DNA of 8,206 nucleotides from JAWVZU01 sp033722075 (GCA_033722075.1 JAWVZU010000182.1:1-8206), one strand, 5' to 3'. Counted from the first letter of the stretch, positions 1-7,362 are shown. Made by a program: numbers and translations. Notes: a model not told the origin generated them from the sequence alone.

Positions 1-998
1 GAAAAGCGTGGGCAGCGATCGAAGAAGGTCGACGCATCGCGCCCGAGAGTCCTGAGCTCGATATCGCCGAGGCCTACTATCACTACTGGGGTCATCTCGC
101 CTACGACGAGGCCCTAGCCGCGTTGAACCGCGCGATCCAGGCCATTCCCAACGACGCCGAGCTCTACAAGGTGAAGGGCTACACGTTGCGACGGGCCGGC
201 CGCTATGCCGAGTCGATCGCGACGCTCGAGACTGCCCACGAACTGGACCCGCGAAATCCACTGGCTGCGGTCACCCTGGCGGAGTTTGCCGTGTTTCTCG
301 GGCGATTCGACGAAGCGCAGCGGTGGATCGATGAGGCGGGGGATACAGGCCCCGACGGACGGTGGCTGACGGCCTGGCGCGGCGTCCTGGCGCTGATGGC
401 GGACGCCGATTTCGATCGGGCCATTCACTACCTGAATGTCGCCGGCGAGCTGAACGCGGGTACGATCTACTGGGGCTGGTTTGCGCGGCTTGCAAGCGGC
501 CGGCACCAGGAAGCGCTGGAGGTCGCCGACTTCGGTCCCTACACCGAGTACGCGGCCGGTGCCTATCCGTCCGAGGTGATGATCGGCATCACCCACCGGG
601 TCATGGGCGAGCCAAAGCTGGCCGCACCGATGCTGTCGGAAGCGCGAGAGGCGCTGAGCCAGCTCATCGAAAGCGACCCGCGCTACCTGCGGCCGATGTG
701 CCTCGCCGCCGGGGGCCAGCAGGATCTGGATGCCGCGCAGAACTACTGTGCCGAAGCCGTTGCCCGTGCGCGCCCCGATGCGTTCGATATCAACAACGTC
801 CGCTGGGAGGCGGCCCAGGGCCTGGCGATGGCCGGTGATGAAGAGGGCGCGTTGAATATGCTCGAAGGCATGCTCGAGAATCCGGCCCGGGTTCGCGCGA
901 CCGTGTTGCGCGTAGATCCCCTGCTCGAAAACCTCCGCGACCATCCACGCTTCGAACCGTTGCTCGAACGGATCGACCAGGTTGAGCCGCTGGATTGA
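1..998 (+). CDS. TPR-repeat protein, C-terminal part (likely periplasmic half of a TolB-like/TPR receptor); 5' end outside window
   Basis: The frame is open from nucleotide 3 to the TGA at 996-998, giving 331 visible residues, and the true start lies upstream of the window. TPR-like helix pairs are visible at about residues 23-51 (AYYHYWGHLAYDEALAALNRA), 52-85 (LYKVKGYTLRRAGRYAESIATLETAHELDP) and 86-119. Weaker helical repeats follow. The phrase YYHYWGHxxYDEAL and the ending ENLRDHPRFEPLLERI are typical, from family knowledge, of the C-terminal TPR region of proteins built as SELKRRNV membrane block, TolB-like domain, TPRs. The complete relative at 3876-7058 ends in the same style. The output domain (kinase, cyclase or DNA-binding) cannot be seen. 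TPRs bind proteins or peptides, and in this architecture they would sit in the periplasm. The stop overlaps the start of the next small ORF. The TPR call is firm; the receptor architecture is inferred. Confidence 0.8.
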   Translation, partial: KAWAAIEEGRRIAPESPELDIAEAYYHYWGHLAYDEALAALNRAIQAIPNDAELYKVKGYTLRRAGRYAESIATLETAHELDPRNPLAAVTLAEFAVFLGRFDEAQRWIDEAGDTGPDGRWLTAWRGVLALMADADFDRAIHYLNVAGELNAGTIYWGWFARLASGRHQEALEVADFGPYTEYAAGAYPSEVMIGITHRVMGEPKLAAPMLSEAREALSQLIESDPRYLRPMCLAAGGQQDLDAAQNYCAEAVARARPDAFDINNVRWEAAQGLAMAGDEEGALNMLEGMLENPARVRATVLRVDPLLENLRDHPRFEPLLERIDQVEPLD

Positions 999-1159
999 GT
1001 GGCCTCTGGAGCGAACTCAAGCGCCGAAACGTGCTCGAGGCTGCCGTGGAAGCCGGATTCCGCTCCTGGTGGCTGATGGAAAACGATGTGCGCTTTGGCG
1101 AACTCCGTGACCAGCAGGCCTACCAGCGGCTGGTCGAAAGCATTCCCCCACTGCTCTGA
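995..1159 (+). pseudogene. 54-codon remnant of a SELKRRNV-type receptor: N-terminal block fused to C-terminal tail
   Basis: The ORF starts at TTG 995, overlapping the previous stop as TTGA, and ends at TGA 1157-1159. An in-frame stop at 983-985 prevents a start much further upstream. It begins LSGLWSELKRRNV, matching the cytoplasmic block that opens the membrane region of TolB-like/TPR receptors (FSELKRRKVFR at residues 308-318 of the 3876-7058 protein). The 12 bases at 1013-1024 are identical to 4803-4814. From residue 14 it reads LEAAVEAGFRSWW...RFGELRDQQAYQRLVESI, which resembles the extreme C-terminus of the same family (IVDAGWRFLW...ADQPRFIAAF, from residue 1006 of the intact relative). 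The membrane segments, TolB-like domain and TPRs are absent. The simplest reading is a large in-frame internal deletion of a paralogue. The overlap could allow translational coupling, but no good Shine-Dalgarno is visible. It could instead be a real small protein. Confidence 0.55.
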
Positions 1160-1173
1160 AGAGTCTTCCGGGA

Positions 1174-1203
1174 CTGGCAATTCCCCAGGAATGCGGCTAG
1201 CTT
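1174..1203 (+). promoter_or_regulatory. Weak promoter candidate with an embedded 5-3-5 palindrome before the aminopeptidase
   Basis: The 74-nt gap between the remnant ORF and the aminopeptidase holds CTGGCA (1174-1179, four of six matches to a sigma-70 -35 box) and, 18 bases on, TAGCTT (1198-1203, three of six matches to a -10 box). Between them lies a perfect inverted repeat, ATTCC-CCA-GGAAT (1180-1192), which could be an operator half-site pair. The match is weak and could be chance. Confidence 0.2.
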
Positions 1204-1221
1204 GCCCGCTTCCGAAGCTGC

Positions 1222-1227
1222 GAGAAG
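1222..1227 (+). promoter_or_regulatory. Ribosome binding site for the aminopeptidase
   Basis: The purine-rich GAGAAG ends 6 nt before ATG 1234. It supports that start, which also places a signal peptide exactly at the N-terminus. It is only a partial match to the Shine-Dalgarno consensus. Confidence 0.4.
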
Positions 1228-1233
1228 TCAGCC

Positions 1234-3813
1234 ATGCGTGCAATTTTTCTCCTGCTGGCCACAGGTGTTCTTTCCTTGTCCGCCATGGCGGAAGAGTTCC
1301 GGCAACTGGACCGCTCGATCCTTCCGGTTGAGCAGGCGATCCAGCTGCGGCTCGATCCCTTCCAGGACGATTTCAGCGGAGAAACGACCATTCGGCTGAA
1401 GGCGCTCGAGCCGTTCTCCAACTTCGCCTTGCACGCCCGTGAGTTGGACCTGGACGAAGTGAAGCTGTCGGGTGGCGATCCGGGCGAGATCGAACATAGC
1501 GTTGACGAGGTCGGCCGAGTCGACTTTCGGCTGGAAAACGAGTTGCCCGCCGGTGAGTACGACCTGGCGATCAGTTTCAAGGGCAGCTACAACCGAAACT
1601 CTGTCGGCCTGTACAAGACCGAAGTGGGCGAGGATGCCTACCTGTACACGCAGTTCGAGATGCAGGACGCGCGGCGGGCGTTCCCGTGCTTCGATGAGCC
1701 GGTCTTCAAATTTCCTTACCAGATGACCCTGACCGTACCGGATGCCATGACCGCCGTTAGCAATACCCCGGTGACGAATTCGCAGTCCGAAGATGGATGG
1801 ACGACCGCTGAGTTTGCACGGACCAAACCACTATCCAGCTACCATCTCGCAGTTGCCGTGGGCGAGTTCGATTCCATCGAGATGACCGGTTTGGATGTGC
1901 CCGGTCGCATCTACACTACCAAGGGCCAGGCACACCTCGCCCGGACCGCTGCCGAGTACACCCCGAAGATCATGGCAGCGCTGGAGCGCTACTTCGATCG
2001 CCCCTACCCCTACGCCAAGATCGACTTCCTCGCCCTGCCCGAGTTTCCCTTCGGCGCCATGGAGAATGTCGGTGCCGTAACCTATCGAGACGACATCCTG
2101 CTGGTCGATCCGGCCACGGCGAGTCCCCGCGACCTGGCCGGCATGGCCTCGGTGATTGCCCACGAACTGGCCCACATGTGGTACGGCAACCTGGTCACCA
2201 TGGAATGGTGGAACGACCTGTGGCTCAACGAGGCGTTCGCCACCTGGATGGCACGCAAGATCATGAACCAGGAGTACCCCGAGTTCCGATTGCATCTCAG
2301 TCTGCCGCAGACCCGGGCAATGGTGTCCGACGCGCGGCCATCGACCCGACCGATCCGACGCCCGGTGGCCAGCGAGGCCGATATTCTCGACGGGCTCGGG
2401 CTTGCCTACAGCAAGGGCATGACGATTCTCGGCATGGTCGAGCAATGGATCGGCGAAGAGGCCTTCCAGAAGGCGATGTGGAACTACCTGGAAGAGCACG
2501 AGTTTGCCAATGCGAAAGCCGATGACCTCTGGGGCGCACTGGCTGATGCGTCCGGAAAGGATGTGCGCAGCGTGCTCGCCAGCTATCTCGATCAGTCCGG
2601 TTTCCCACTCATCGAAGTGGCTCCGAAAGGGCCGGCATACACGGTCAGTCAGCGGCGGTTCCTCAACGCCGGTGTCGAGGCCGAGAACCGCACCTGGACA
2701 ACGCCACTGACCCTGAAGTACTCGGTGGACGGTGAAGTCCGCACCCATCGGATGATTCTCGATGAACCGTCGGAAACGGTGAGCTTGGGCGAAGACGTCG
2801 AATGGGTTCTTCCCGACGCAGGCGGCAAGGGCTACTACCGCTGGAATCTGCCCCCGGAGCAACTGAAGAGCGTCGCCGAGAACGCGGCGACCAATCTGTC
2901 CGACCGCGAGCGCATCGCGCTGCTTTCGAACCTGAGCGCACTCCTGGACGCGGATCAGATCACCGGCGGCGACTTTCTTGCCGTGCTCTCACGATTCGCC
3001 GGCGATCCAGTTCCGGAGGTCCTCGACGAAGTCATGGACCAGCTCAACAAGGTCCACGATCAGATGCTGACGGACCAATCGAGGGACGCCTTCGCAGCCC
3101 ACGTCGGCCGCATTCTGAAACCGGCCCTCACCAGCATCGGAATGCAGCCCCGCGACGGCGAGCCGCTGGCAGTTGCCAACATCCGCCCGCGGCTTGTCAC
3201 CTGGCTCGGACGGATTGCTGGCGACCCCGACGTTGTCCGTGAAGCCAAAGCCTACGCGAGGCGCTACTTCGCGAACGGACTGGAGGACGATTCCAGGCTG
3301 GCCCGGGAATGGCTGCGGGTGGCCGCGAAAACCGGCGACGAAGACATGTTCGAGCGGCTGCAGCTGGCGTATGAACGCACGGAGATCCCGGACGAGCGTT
3401 CCATGCTACTGGCTACCCTGGCGTCGTTCGGTACCGGACAACTGAGGCTCCGAGCCCTGGACTACGCCTTGACCGACGCGGTCCGCCCTCCCGACATGGC
3501 CACGGTCGTCGTCTATTCGGCTGCTGACCCGGAAGGCGAGCAAATCGTCTTCGACTGGATGCTGGAGAATTACGCGACCATTGCGGGCAAGGCGCCTCCA
3601 TTCATGGTGCCGCTCATTCCGCTCTACACGCCAACCAGCTGCGACGTCGGGAAGCTGGAGAAAGCGCAGGCGTTCTTCTCCGACGAATCACGCAAAGTCG
3701 AGGGCACCGAGCGCTCCTTGGCGCGCCTGGAGGACACGGTCATGGACTGCCACCGCCTGCGCGAGCGGACGGCCGACGATGTGGCCCTGTTTCTATCGGC
3801 GCAAGGGACCTGA
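1234..3813 (+). CDS. Exported M1 family zinc aminopeptidase (PepN/ERAP-like)
   Basis: The protein has 859 residues, close to the usual length for M1 aminopeptidases with an ERAP1-type C-terminal domain. Residues 1-19 form a signal peptide ending AMA before EE, with no lipobox cysteine, so a soluble periplasmic or secreted enzyme is likely. The substrate-N-terminus motif GAMEN is at 274-278. The zinc site is HELAH at 310-314 with the third ligand E333 in NEAF, i.e. HEXXH-X18-E. Y392 in AYSKG matches the transition-state tyrosine. About residues 20-200 are the N-terminal beta domain, 200-450 the thermolysin-like catalytic domain, and from about 530 (GKGYYRWNL) to 850 a helical ERAP1_C-like domain. 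All catalytic residues are present, so it should remove N-terminal residues from peptides in the envelope. The residue specificity cannot be told. It sits between receptor-like genes and may use its own promoter. Confidence 0.95.
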   Translation: MRAIFLLLATGVLSLSAMAEEFRQLDRSILPVEQAIQLRLDPFQDDFSGETTIRLKALEPFSNFALHARELDLDEVKLSGGDPGEIEHSVDEVGRVDFRLENELPAGEYDLAISFKGSYNRNSVGLYKTEVGEDAYLYTQFEMQDARRAFPCFDEPVFKFPYQMTLTVPDAMTAVSNTPVTNSQSEDGWTTAEFARTKPLSSYHLAVAVGEFDSIEMTGLDVPGRIYTTKGQAHLARTAAEYTPKIMAALERYFDRPYPYAKIDFLALPEFPFGAMENVGAVTYRDDILLVDPATASPRDLAGMASVIAHELAHMWYGNLVTMEWWNDLWLNEAFATWMARKIMNQEYPEFRLHLSLPQTRAMVSDARPSTRPIRRPVASEADILDGLGLAYSKGMTILGMVEQWIGEEAFQKAMWNYLEEHEFANAKADDLWGALADASGKDVRSVLASYLDQSGFPLIEVAPKGPAYTVSQRRFLNAGVEAENRTWTTPLTLKYSVDGEVRTHRMILDEPSETVSLGEDVEWVLPDAGGKGYYRWNLPPEQLKSVAENAATNLSDRERIALLSNLSALLDADQITGGDFLAVLSRFAGDPVPEVLDEVMDQLNKVHDQMLTDQSRDAFAAHVGRILKPALTSIGMQPRDGEPLAVANIRPRLVTWLGRIAGDPDVVREAKAYARRYFANGLEDDSRLAREWLRVAAKTGDEDMFERLQLAYERTEIPDERSMLLATLASFGTGQLRLRALDYALTDAVRPPDMATVVVYSAADPEGEQIVFDWMLENYATIAGKAPPFMVPLIPLYTPTSCDVGKLEKAQAFFSDESRKVEGTERSLARLEDTVMDCHRLRERTADDVALFLSAQGT

Positions 3814-3836
3814 GGCATCGAACTCCCCCTTAACGT

Positions 3837-3845
3837 TGCTATGAT
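3837..3845 (+). promoter_or_regulatory. Extended -10 promoter candidate for the kinase gene
   Basis: TGC-TATGAT is an extended -10 element (TGn plus a hexamer with five of six matches to TATAAT), placed in the 62-nt gap after the aminopeptidase stop. The best -35 candidate (TCGAAC, 3818-3823, 16-nt spacer) is poor, as is common for extended -10 promoters. Transcription would start near 3852, leaving a leader of about 24 nt before ATG 3876. That leader has no convincing Shine-Dalgarno, only GGGG touching the start codon. This suggests the kinase can be transcribed separately from the upstream genes. Confidence 0.45.
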
Positions 3846-3875
3846 GAGCGCGACCGGATCAGTGCCACGTCGGGG

Positions 3876-6800
3876 ATGACCGAAAAGACAGAAAAAGACG
3901 GACCGATCGAACTCTCCAACTATCGGATCGAGGGCCTGCTCGATCGCGGTGGCATGGGTGCCGTCTATCTGGCCGATCAGCTGCGACCGAAACGAAAGGT
4001 CGCGATCAATGTCATCGCCCCCGACGATTTTCCCCGCATGGACCACGACGTGCTCGAAGGCGTACTTGCCATGCTCCAGCAGGAAGGCGACGTCGCGGCC
4101 CGCTTCGATCACGAAAACCTCATCACCGTCTACGAGTGCGGGGTCGAGAACGACCACTACTACCTGGCCATGGAGTTCCTTCCGGGCGGGAGCCTTCGCC
4201 AGCGCATCGGGTCGGAGGGCATGGATGCCGAGGATGCCTGCAATATCGTGCGCCAGGTGGCATCCGGCCTGTCGGACATGCACGAACAGGGCATCCTCCA
4301 TCGGGACATCAAGCCCGAGAACGTGATGTTCCGGAAAAACGGCAAGGCCGTGCTGATGGACTACGGCGTGGCCAAGGATGCCGGTACCATCAGCAAGCTG
4401 ACGGAACTGGGACTGAGCACCGGTACGCCGGATTACATGAGTCCCGAGCAAATCGATGGCCGACCCATCGACGGCCGCTCGGACCTCTACGCGCTGGGCA
4501 TCATGTTCTACGAGATGCTCACCGGTGAAGTCCCGTTCAAGGGCAGCGGCCGCATGGCCATTGCCTACGCCCACGTCAACCACCCGATTCCCAATTTGCC
4601 GGAACCCCTTAGCAACTACCAGCCCATTATCGATGGGCTGCTGGCGAAGGACCCGGAAGATCGGATCGAAACGGCCGACGACCTGATCGACAAGCTTGAC
4701 TCGATCGGAGAGTCTGCTCCCGAAGCACCCGTATCTGCACCTACCCGTCTCACGCCGATCGAACAGAAACAAACCCCCTCGGAAGAGCCGGGCATCTTCT
4801 CGGAACTCAAGCGCAGGAAGGTGTTTCGCAGCGCCGGGGTCTATGGTGTGACAGCCTTCGGCCTCACCGAAATCCTGACCTTCATTTTCGACAACTTCAA
4901 CGCACCCCTTTGGACCTCCAAGCTGGTTGCCGCATTGTTTGTCGCCGGCTTTCCGATCGCCATGTTCCTGTCCTGGGCGTTCGACTTCGAGCCGGGCGGC
5001 CAGATCAAGAAAACAGAGTTTATCGGGCAGAAGAAAAACGCCACGCCGATCCTGGTATCGGCCCTGCTCATGCTGGTCGTCGCGACCGGCGGGCTGTTCT
5101 ACCTGATCTTCCCCCGCGGACAAGATGCTCCGGCTCCGCCCGTCGAGCAGGCCGCGAGAGCCCAGACGGAACCGCCTTCCGAGCAGGCCGCGCCGACACC
5201 CCCGAAACTCACCAACGCAATGGCGATACTTCCGTTCACATACCAGAGTTCGGATGCCAGTCTCGAGTTTCTCAGTTCCGGCATGGCGGAAACGCTGCTC
5301 AGCAAACTGCAGGTCGTCAAGGAGCTGACAGTCATCTCCAACTCGTCATCGGCACGGTTTGCCGACCACCCCGACCCCGTGGCTTCAGCGGCGGGCGAGC
5401 TTGGCGTTGCGTGGGTCGTCAAGGGCTCCGTCCAGGTCATCGGCGAGACCATGCGCATTACCGCACAGCTGGTGCGGAGCAGCGGCGTACAGGAATGGAG
5501 CAACACCTACGATGGCAGCGTCAATGACGTTTTCACGATCCAGGACTCCGTGGCCACCGACCTGGTCAGCGCACTCGAGGTAAACCTCGCGCCGGAAGAG
5601 CTGGTCGCCGGGGCCTACCAGCCCGATCTGGCGGCCTATGAACAGTTCATCCTGGGTAAACTGGAGAAGAACAAGGGGACCGCCGACAGCATCGGCGCGG
5701 CCGTCGAGCACTTCAAACGGGCAATCGAGCTGGATCCGGCATACCCCGAGGCCTATGTCCAGCTCGCGGACGCCTACGGCCTGAGGGATGTCTACATCTC
5801 CGGGGGGAGCGATTCCTATTCCGGCATTCCATCCGCGCCGGTGCGGGAACTTCAGCACCCGCTCGTCGCTAAAGCACTGGAACTTGATGAGGACTTTGGT
5901 CCCGCCTACGCGATCCTGGGGTCCATGACAGCCAACCTCGATCAGGCCGAATCGCTGTTGAAGAAAGCCGTCGACCTGAGCCCCAACAGCGCGCCTGCCC
6001 ACCTCGCTTTTGCAAATCTCTACCTGCTCCGTTCCGGGAACTTCGAAAAGGCGCTCGAACAGGCTGAGATCGCGGCGGAGCTGGACCCGCTGTCCCCGGT
6101 CGTTCAATACACGCTGGCCAAGGCGACCTGGTCCGTCGGTCAGGCGGAAAAGGCCGTCGCGATGATGATCGACAACGTGCAGCGCGATCCGGATTTCCCG
6201 TTCAACTACAAGTTGATGGCGCGCTGGCAGATGCAGATGGGCAATATCGCCGATGCACTTCGCTGGATTCTCCGAGCGCGTGAGATCGATCCCGATAGCC
6301 CTTCCCATTGGGGTGAGTTCGGTGGGGAATGCTACATTCGCCTGTCGCTGGGCATGATTGAAGAAGGAATTGCCTGCCTGCAGGCCTTCGTCGCCGCAAA
6401 CCCCGACAGCATAGCGGCCAAGCGCGAGGTCCTGAATGCCAACAAGGACATTGAAGGGGCTATCGCACTCTACCGCGCCGCTGTGGAAGAGGATCCCGGC
6501 AACATCTACCGGGTCAATCAGCTTCTCTACAATCTCGCCCTTGCCGCCGTAGGCGGGGATCCGTCCTCTGCGACCAGCTGGCCCGCGCCCGGCAATGCCG
6601 ACGAAGAGAGCGTCGACAAGACGCTAGACACATTCGAGTCCTACTACCCCGAGATCATGGCCGGTAACGAACTGGCCAATGCCCTGACCATCTGGCCGAC
6701 CATGACGGCGGCATCGCTGGCCTGCCCGATGCAGCGGGAGGCCGTCTGCAATCGCCTGCTGGAGATGGCCGAGAAGGGCATCGCCGACGAACGACTGGTG

Positions 6801-7058
6801 CTGGGAGGCGGTTTCCTGGTCGGCTACGAACAGGCCCAGATCCATATGCTGCGGGGCGACCACGAAGCCGCGCTGACTGAGTTCGAACGCATCGTCGACG
6901 CCGGCTGGCGCTTTCTCTGGGCCACCGCTCCGTCGGCCCTGGCACCGATTGCCGATCAACCGCGTTTCATCGCAGCATTCCAGAAGATCGAGGAGGACAT
7001 CGCCCAGCAGCGCGAGGACTTTCTGAAGGCACCCGACAAACCGCTTTATCTCTTCTAA
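3876..7058 (+). CDS. Transmembrane Ser/Thr kinase-like receptor with TolB-like and TPR periplasmic region; beta3 lysine replaced by Asn
   Basis: The protein has 1060 residues. Residues about 16-275 form a Hanks-type kinase fold: glycine loop RGGMGAVY (24-31), alpha-C glutamate E70, HRDIKPEN (142-149, catalytic D144), DYG (162-164, metal-binding D162), GTPDYMSPEQ, and SDLYALG in the F helix. VAIK reads VAIN, so the invariant lysine is N45, and the first loop glycine is D23. After a Pro-rich linker (about 283-306), FSELKRRKVFR (308-318) leads into TM1 (about 319-338), TM2 (about 350-369) and TM3 (about 391-412). The kinase is thus cytoplasmic and the rest periplasmic. Residues about 447-570 are a TolB-like/FlgO-like domain (AILPF, ELGVAWVVKGSVQ, RITAQLV, DVFTIQDSVA). 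TPRs run from about 588 to the end (AIELDPAYPEAY, AAELDPLSPVVQ). It probably passes an envelope signal to the kinase-like domain. Whether that domain phosphorylates or only binds nucleotide is open. Confidence 0.92.
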   Translation: MTEKTEKDGPIELSNYRIEGLLDRGGMGAVYLADQLRPKRKVAINVIAPDDFPRMDHDVLEGVLAMLQQEGDVAARFDHENLITVYECGVENDHYYLAMEFLPGGSLRQRIGSEGMDAEDACNIVRQVASGLSDMHEQGILHRDIKPENVMFRKNGKAVLMDYGVAKDAGTISKLTELGLSTGTPDYMSPEQIDGRPIDGRSDLYALGIMFYEMLTGEVPFKGSGRMAIAYAHVNHPIPNLPEPLSNYQPIIDGLLAKDPEDRIETADDLIDKLDSIGESAPEAPVSAPTRLTPIEQKQTPSEEPGIFSELKRRKVFRSAGVYGVTAFGLTEILTFIFDNFNAPLWTSKLVAALFVAGFPIAMFLSWAFDFEPGGQIKKTEFIGQKKNATPILVSALLMLVVATGGLFYLIFPRGQDAPAPPVEQAARAQTEPPSEQAAPTPPKLTNAMAILPFTYQSSDASLEFLSSGMAETLLSKLQVVKELTVISNSSSARFADHPDPVASAAGELGVAWVVKGSVQVIGETMRITAQLVRSSGVQEWSNTYDGSVNDVFTIQDSVATDLVSALEVNLAPEELVAGAYQPDLAAYEQFILGKLEKNKGTADSIGAAVEHFKRAIELDPAYPEAYVQLADAYGLRDVYISGGSDSYSGIPSAPVRELQHPLVAKALELDEDFGPAYAILGSMTANLDQAESLLKKAVDLSPNSAPAHLAFANLYLLRSGNFEKALEQAEIAAELDPLSPVVQYTLAKATWSVGQAEKAVAMMIDNVQRDPDFPFNYKLMARWQMQMGNIADALRWILRAREIDPDSPSHWGEFGGECYIRLSLGMIEEGIACLQAFVAANPDSIAAKREVLNANKDIEGAIALYRAAVEEDPGNIYRVNQLLYNLALAAVGGDPSSATSWPAPGNADEESVDKTLDTFESYYPEIMAGNELANALTIWPTMTAASLACPMQREAVCNRLLEMAEKGIADERLVLGGGFLVGYEQAQIHMLRGDHEAALTEFERIVDAGWRFLWATAPSALAPIADQPRFIAAFQKIEEDIAQQREDFLKAPDKPLYLF

Positions 7059-7073
7059 CCGTTTTGCGAAGAG
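7050..7073 (+). other. Small hairpin over the kinase stop codon
   Basis: CTCTTC (7050-7055) and GAAGAG (7068-7073) can form a perfect 6-bp stem with a 12-nt loop holding the TAA stop and TTTT. No U-tract follows the stem, so it is not a standard terminator. Its right arm is also the start of the first repeat of the cluster. Confidence 0.25.
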
Positions 7074-7110
7074 CGGTAACCAGGAAATCAGGAAAGGCAG
7101 GAAAGGAGAT
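7070..7110 (+). repeat. Repeat A: AGAGCGGT head with CAGGAAA tandem tail
   Basis: The head AGAGCGGTAACC (7070-7081) is followed by CAGGAAAT, CAGGAAAGG and CAGGAAAGG, a degenerate 8-9 nt tandem. Read against the reverse complement of 7283-7323 it matches at 34 of 41 positions, and against 7426-7449 at 21 of 24. Confidence 0.75.
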
Positions 7111-7125
7111 CGCCTCTGGGCCGTC

Positions 7126-7156
7126 ATCCTCGGGCGGTGCATACCGACCCGGGGAT
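7126..7156. repeat. Strong palindromic hairpin of the ATCC-CGGG...CCCG-GGAT type
   Basis: ATCCTCGGG (7126-7134) pairs with CCCGGGGAT (7148-7156) over nine positions including one G-T wobble. It continues inward as CGGT/ACCG (7135-7138 with 7143-7146) around a GCAT tetraloop, with one bulged A at 7147, giving 13 pairs. Flanking GTC before it and CCAG after it recall the GTCAT...GGATCCAG intergenic palindromes dispersed in many proteobacterial genomes; this is from memory. No U-tract follows, so it is listed as a repeat rather than a terminator, though it could slow polymerase arriving from either gene. Confidence 0.55.
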
Positions 7157-7187
7157 CCAGGCTTCTTTCGGCCGCCGACTGACTAAG

Positions 7188-7210
7188 GCGGTAACCATGA
7201 AGACATGAAG
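7188..7210 (+). repeat. Repeat B: GCGGTAACC head with ATGAAGAC tail
   Basis: GCGGTAACC is followed by ATGAAGAC and ATGAAG, with a fading continuation (ACGAAG, ATGGAGAG) to about 7232. It is the reverse complement of 7337-7359 with 22 of 23 positions identical. Its head equals that of repeat A, but the tail differs. Confidence 0.75.
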
Positions 7211-7244
7211 TAGCACGAAGCCATGGAGAGAGCGGGATAGGGGG

Positions 7245-7262
7245 AGGTGGCATCTGCCACCT
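7245..7262. repeat. Short perfect hairpin AGGTGGC-ATCT-GCCACCT
   Basis: AGGTGGC (7245-7251) and GCCACCT (7256-7262) form a perfect 7-bp stem with a four-base loop near the centre of the repeat cluster. There is no T-run on either side in either direction, so it lacks the form of an intrinsic terminator. Confidence 0.45.
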
Positions 7263-7282
7263 TGAAAGCAAGGGGCGGCAGC

Positions 7283-7323
7283 ATCCCCTTTCCGGTTTTT
7301 CCTGTTTTCCTGTTGACCGCTCT
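7283..7323 (-). repeat. Repeat A', inverted copy
   Basis: This copy is the inverse of 7070-7110 (34 of 41 positions). Its 7300-7323 part is also an exact 24-bp direct repeat of 7426-7449. It contains CCTGTTTTCCTGTTGACC followed by GCTCT and continues into GGA, as does repeat B' (ACCGCTCTGGA at 7316-7326 and 7355-7365). Confidence 0.75.
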
Positions 7324-7336
7324 GGACTCTTCAGGC

Positions 7337-7362
7337 CTTCACGTCTTCATGGTTACCGCTCT
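7337..7362 (-). repeat. Repeat B', inverted copy
   Basis: CTTCACGTCTTCATGG followed by TTACCGC (7337-7359) is the inverse of 7188-7210 with a single mismatch. The head GGTTACCGCTCT (7351-7362) is the exact inverse of the 12-bp head of repeat A at 7070-7081, linking both tail types to one head. Confidence 0.75.

Noticed and set aside
114..944. Antisense ORF of 276 codons opposite the TPR gene
   Set aside because: The plus strand shows clear TPR periodicity and is open to the window edge, so the antisense frame is a shadow.
1831..2862. Antisense ORF of 343 codons on the minus strand
   Set aside because: It lies wholly opposite the catalytic domain of the M1 aminopeptidase and shows no motif of its own; a high-GC shadow.
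1234..3813. Leukotriene A4 hydrolase rather than aminopeptidase
   Set aside because: The protein is too long and has an ERAP1_C-like helical C-terminus, which favours a general M1 aminopeptidase.
3624..5123. Antisense ORF of 499 codons on the minus strand
   Set aside because: It is opposite the end of the aminopeptidase and the well-supported kinase domain. Its His/Gly/Val-rich composition is what the complement of high-GC codons gives, and no domain is recognisable.
7245..7262. Intrinsic terminator at the perfect 7-bp hairpin
   Set aside because: Neither strand has a U-tract after the stem.
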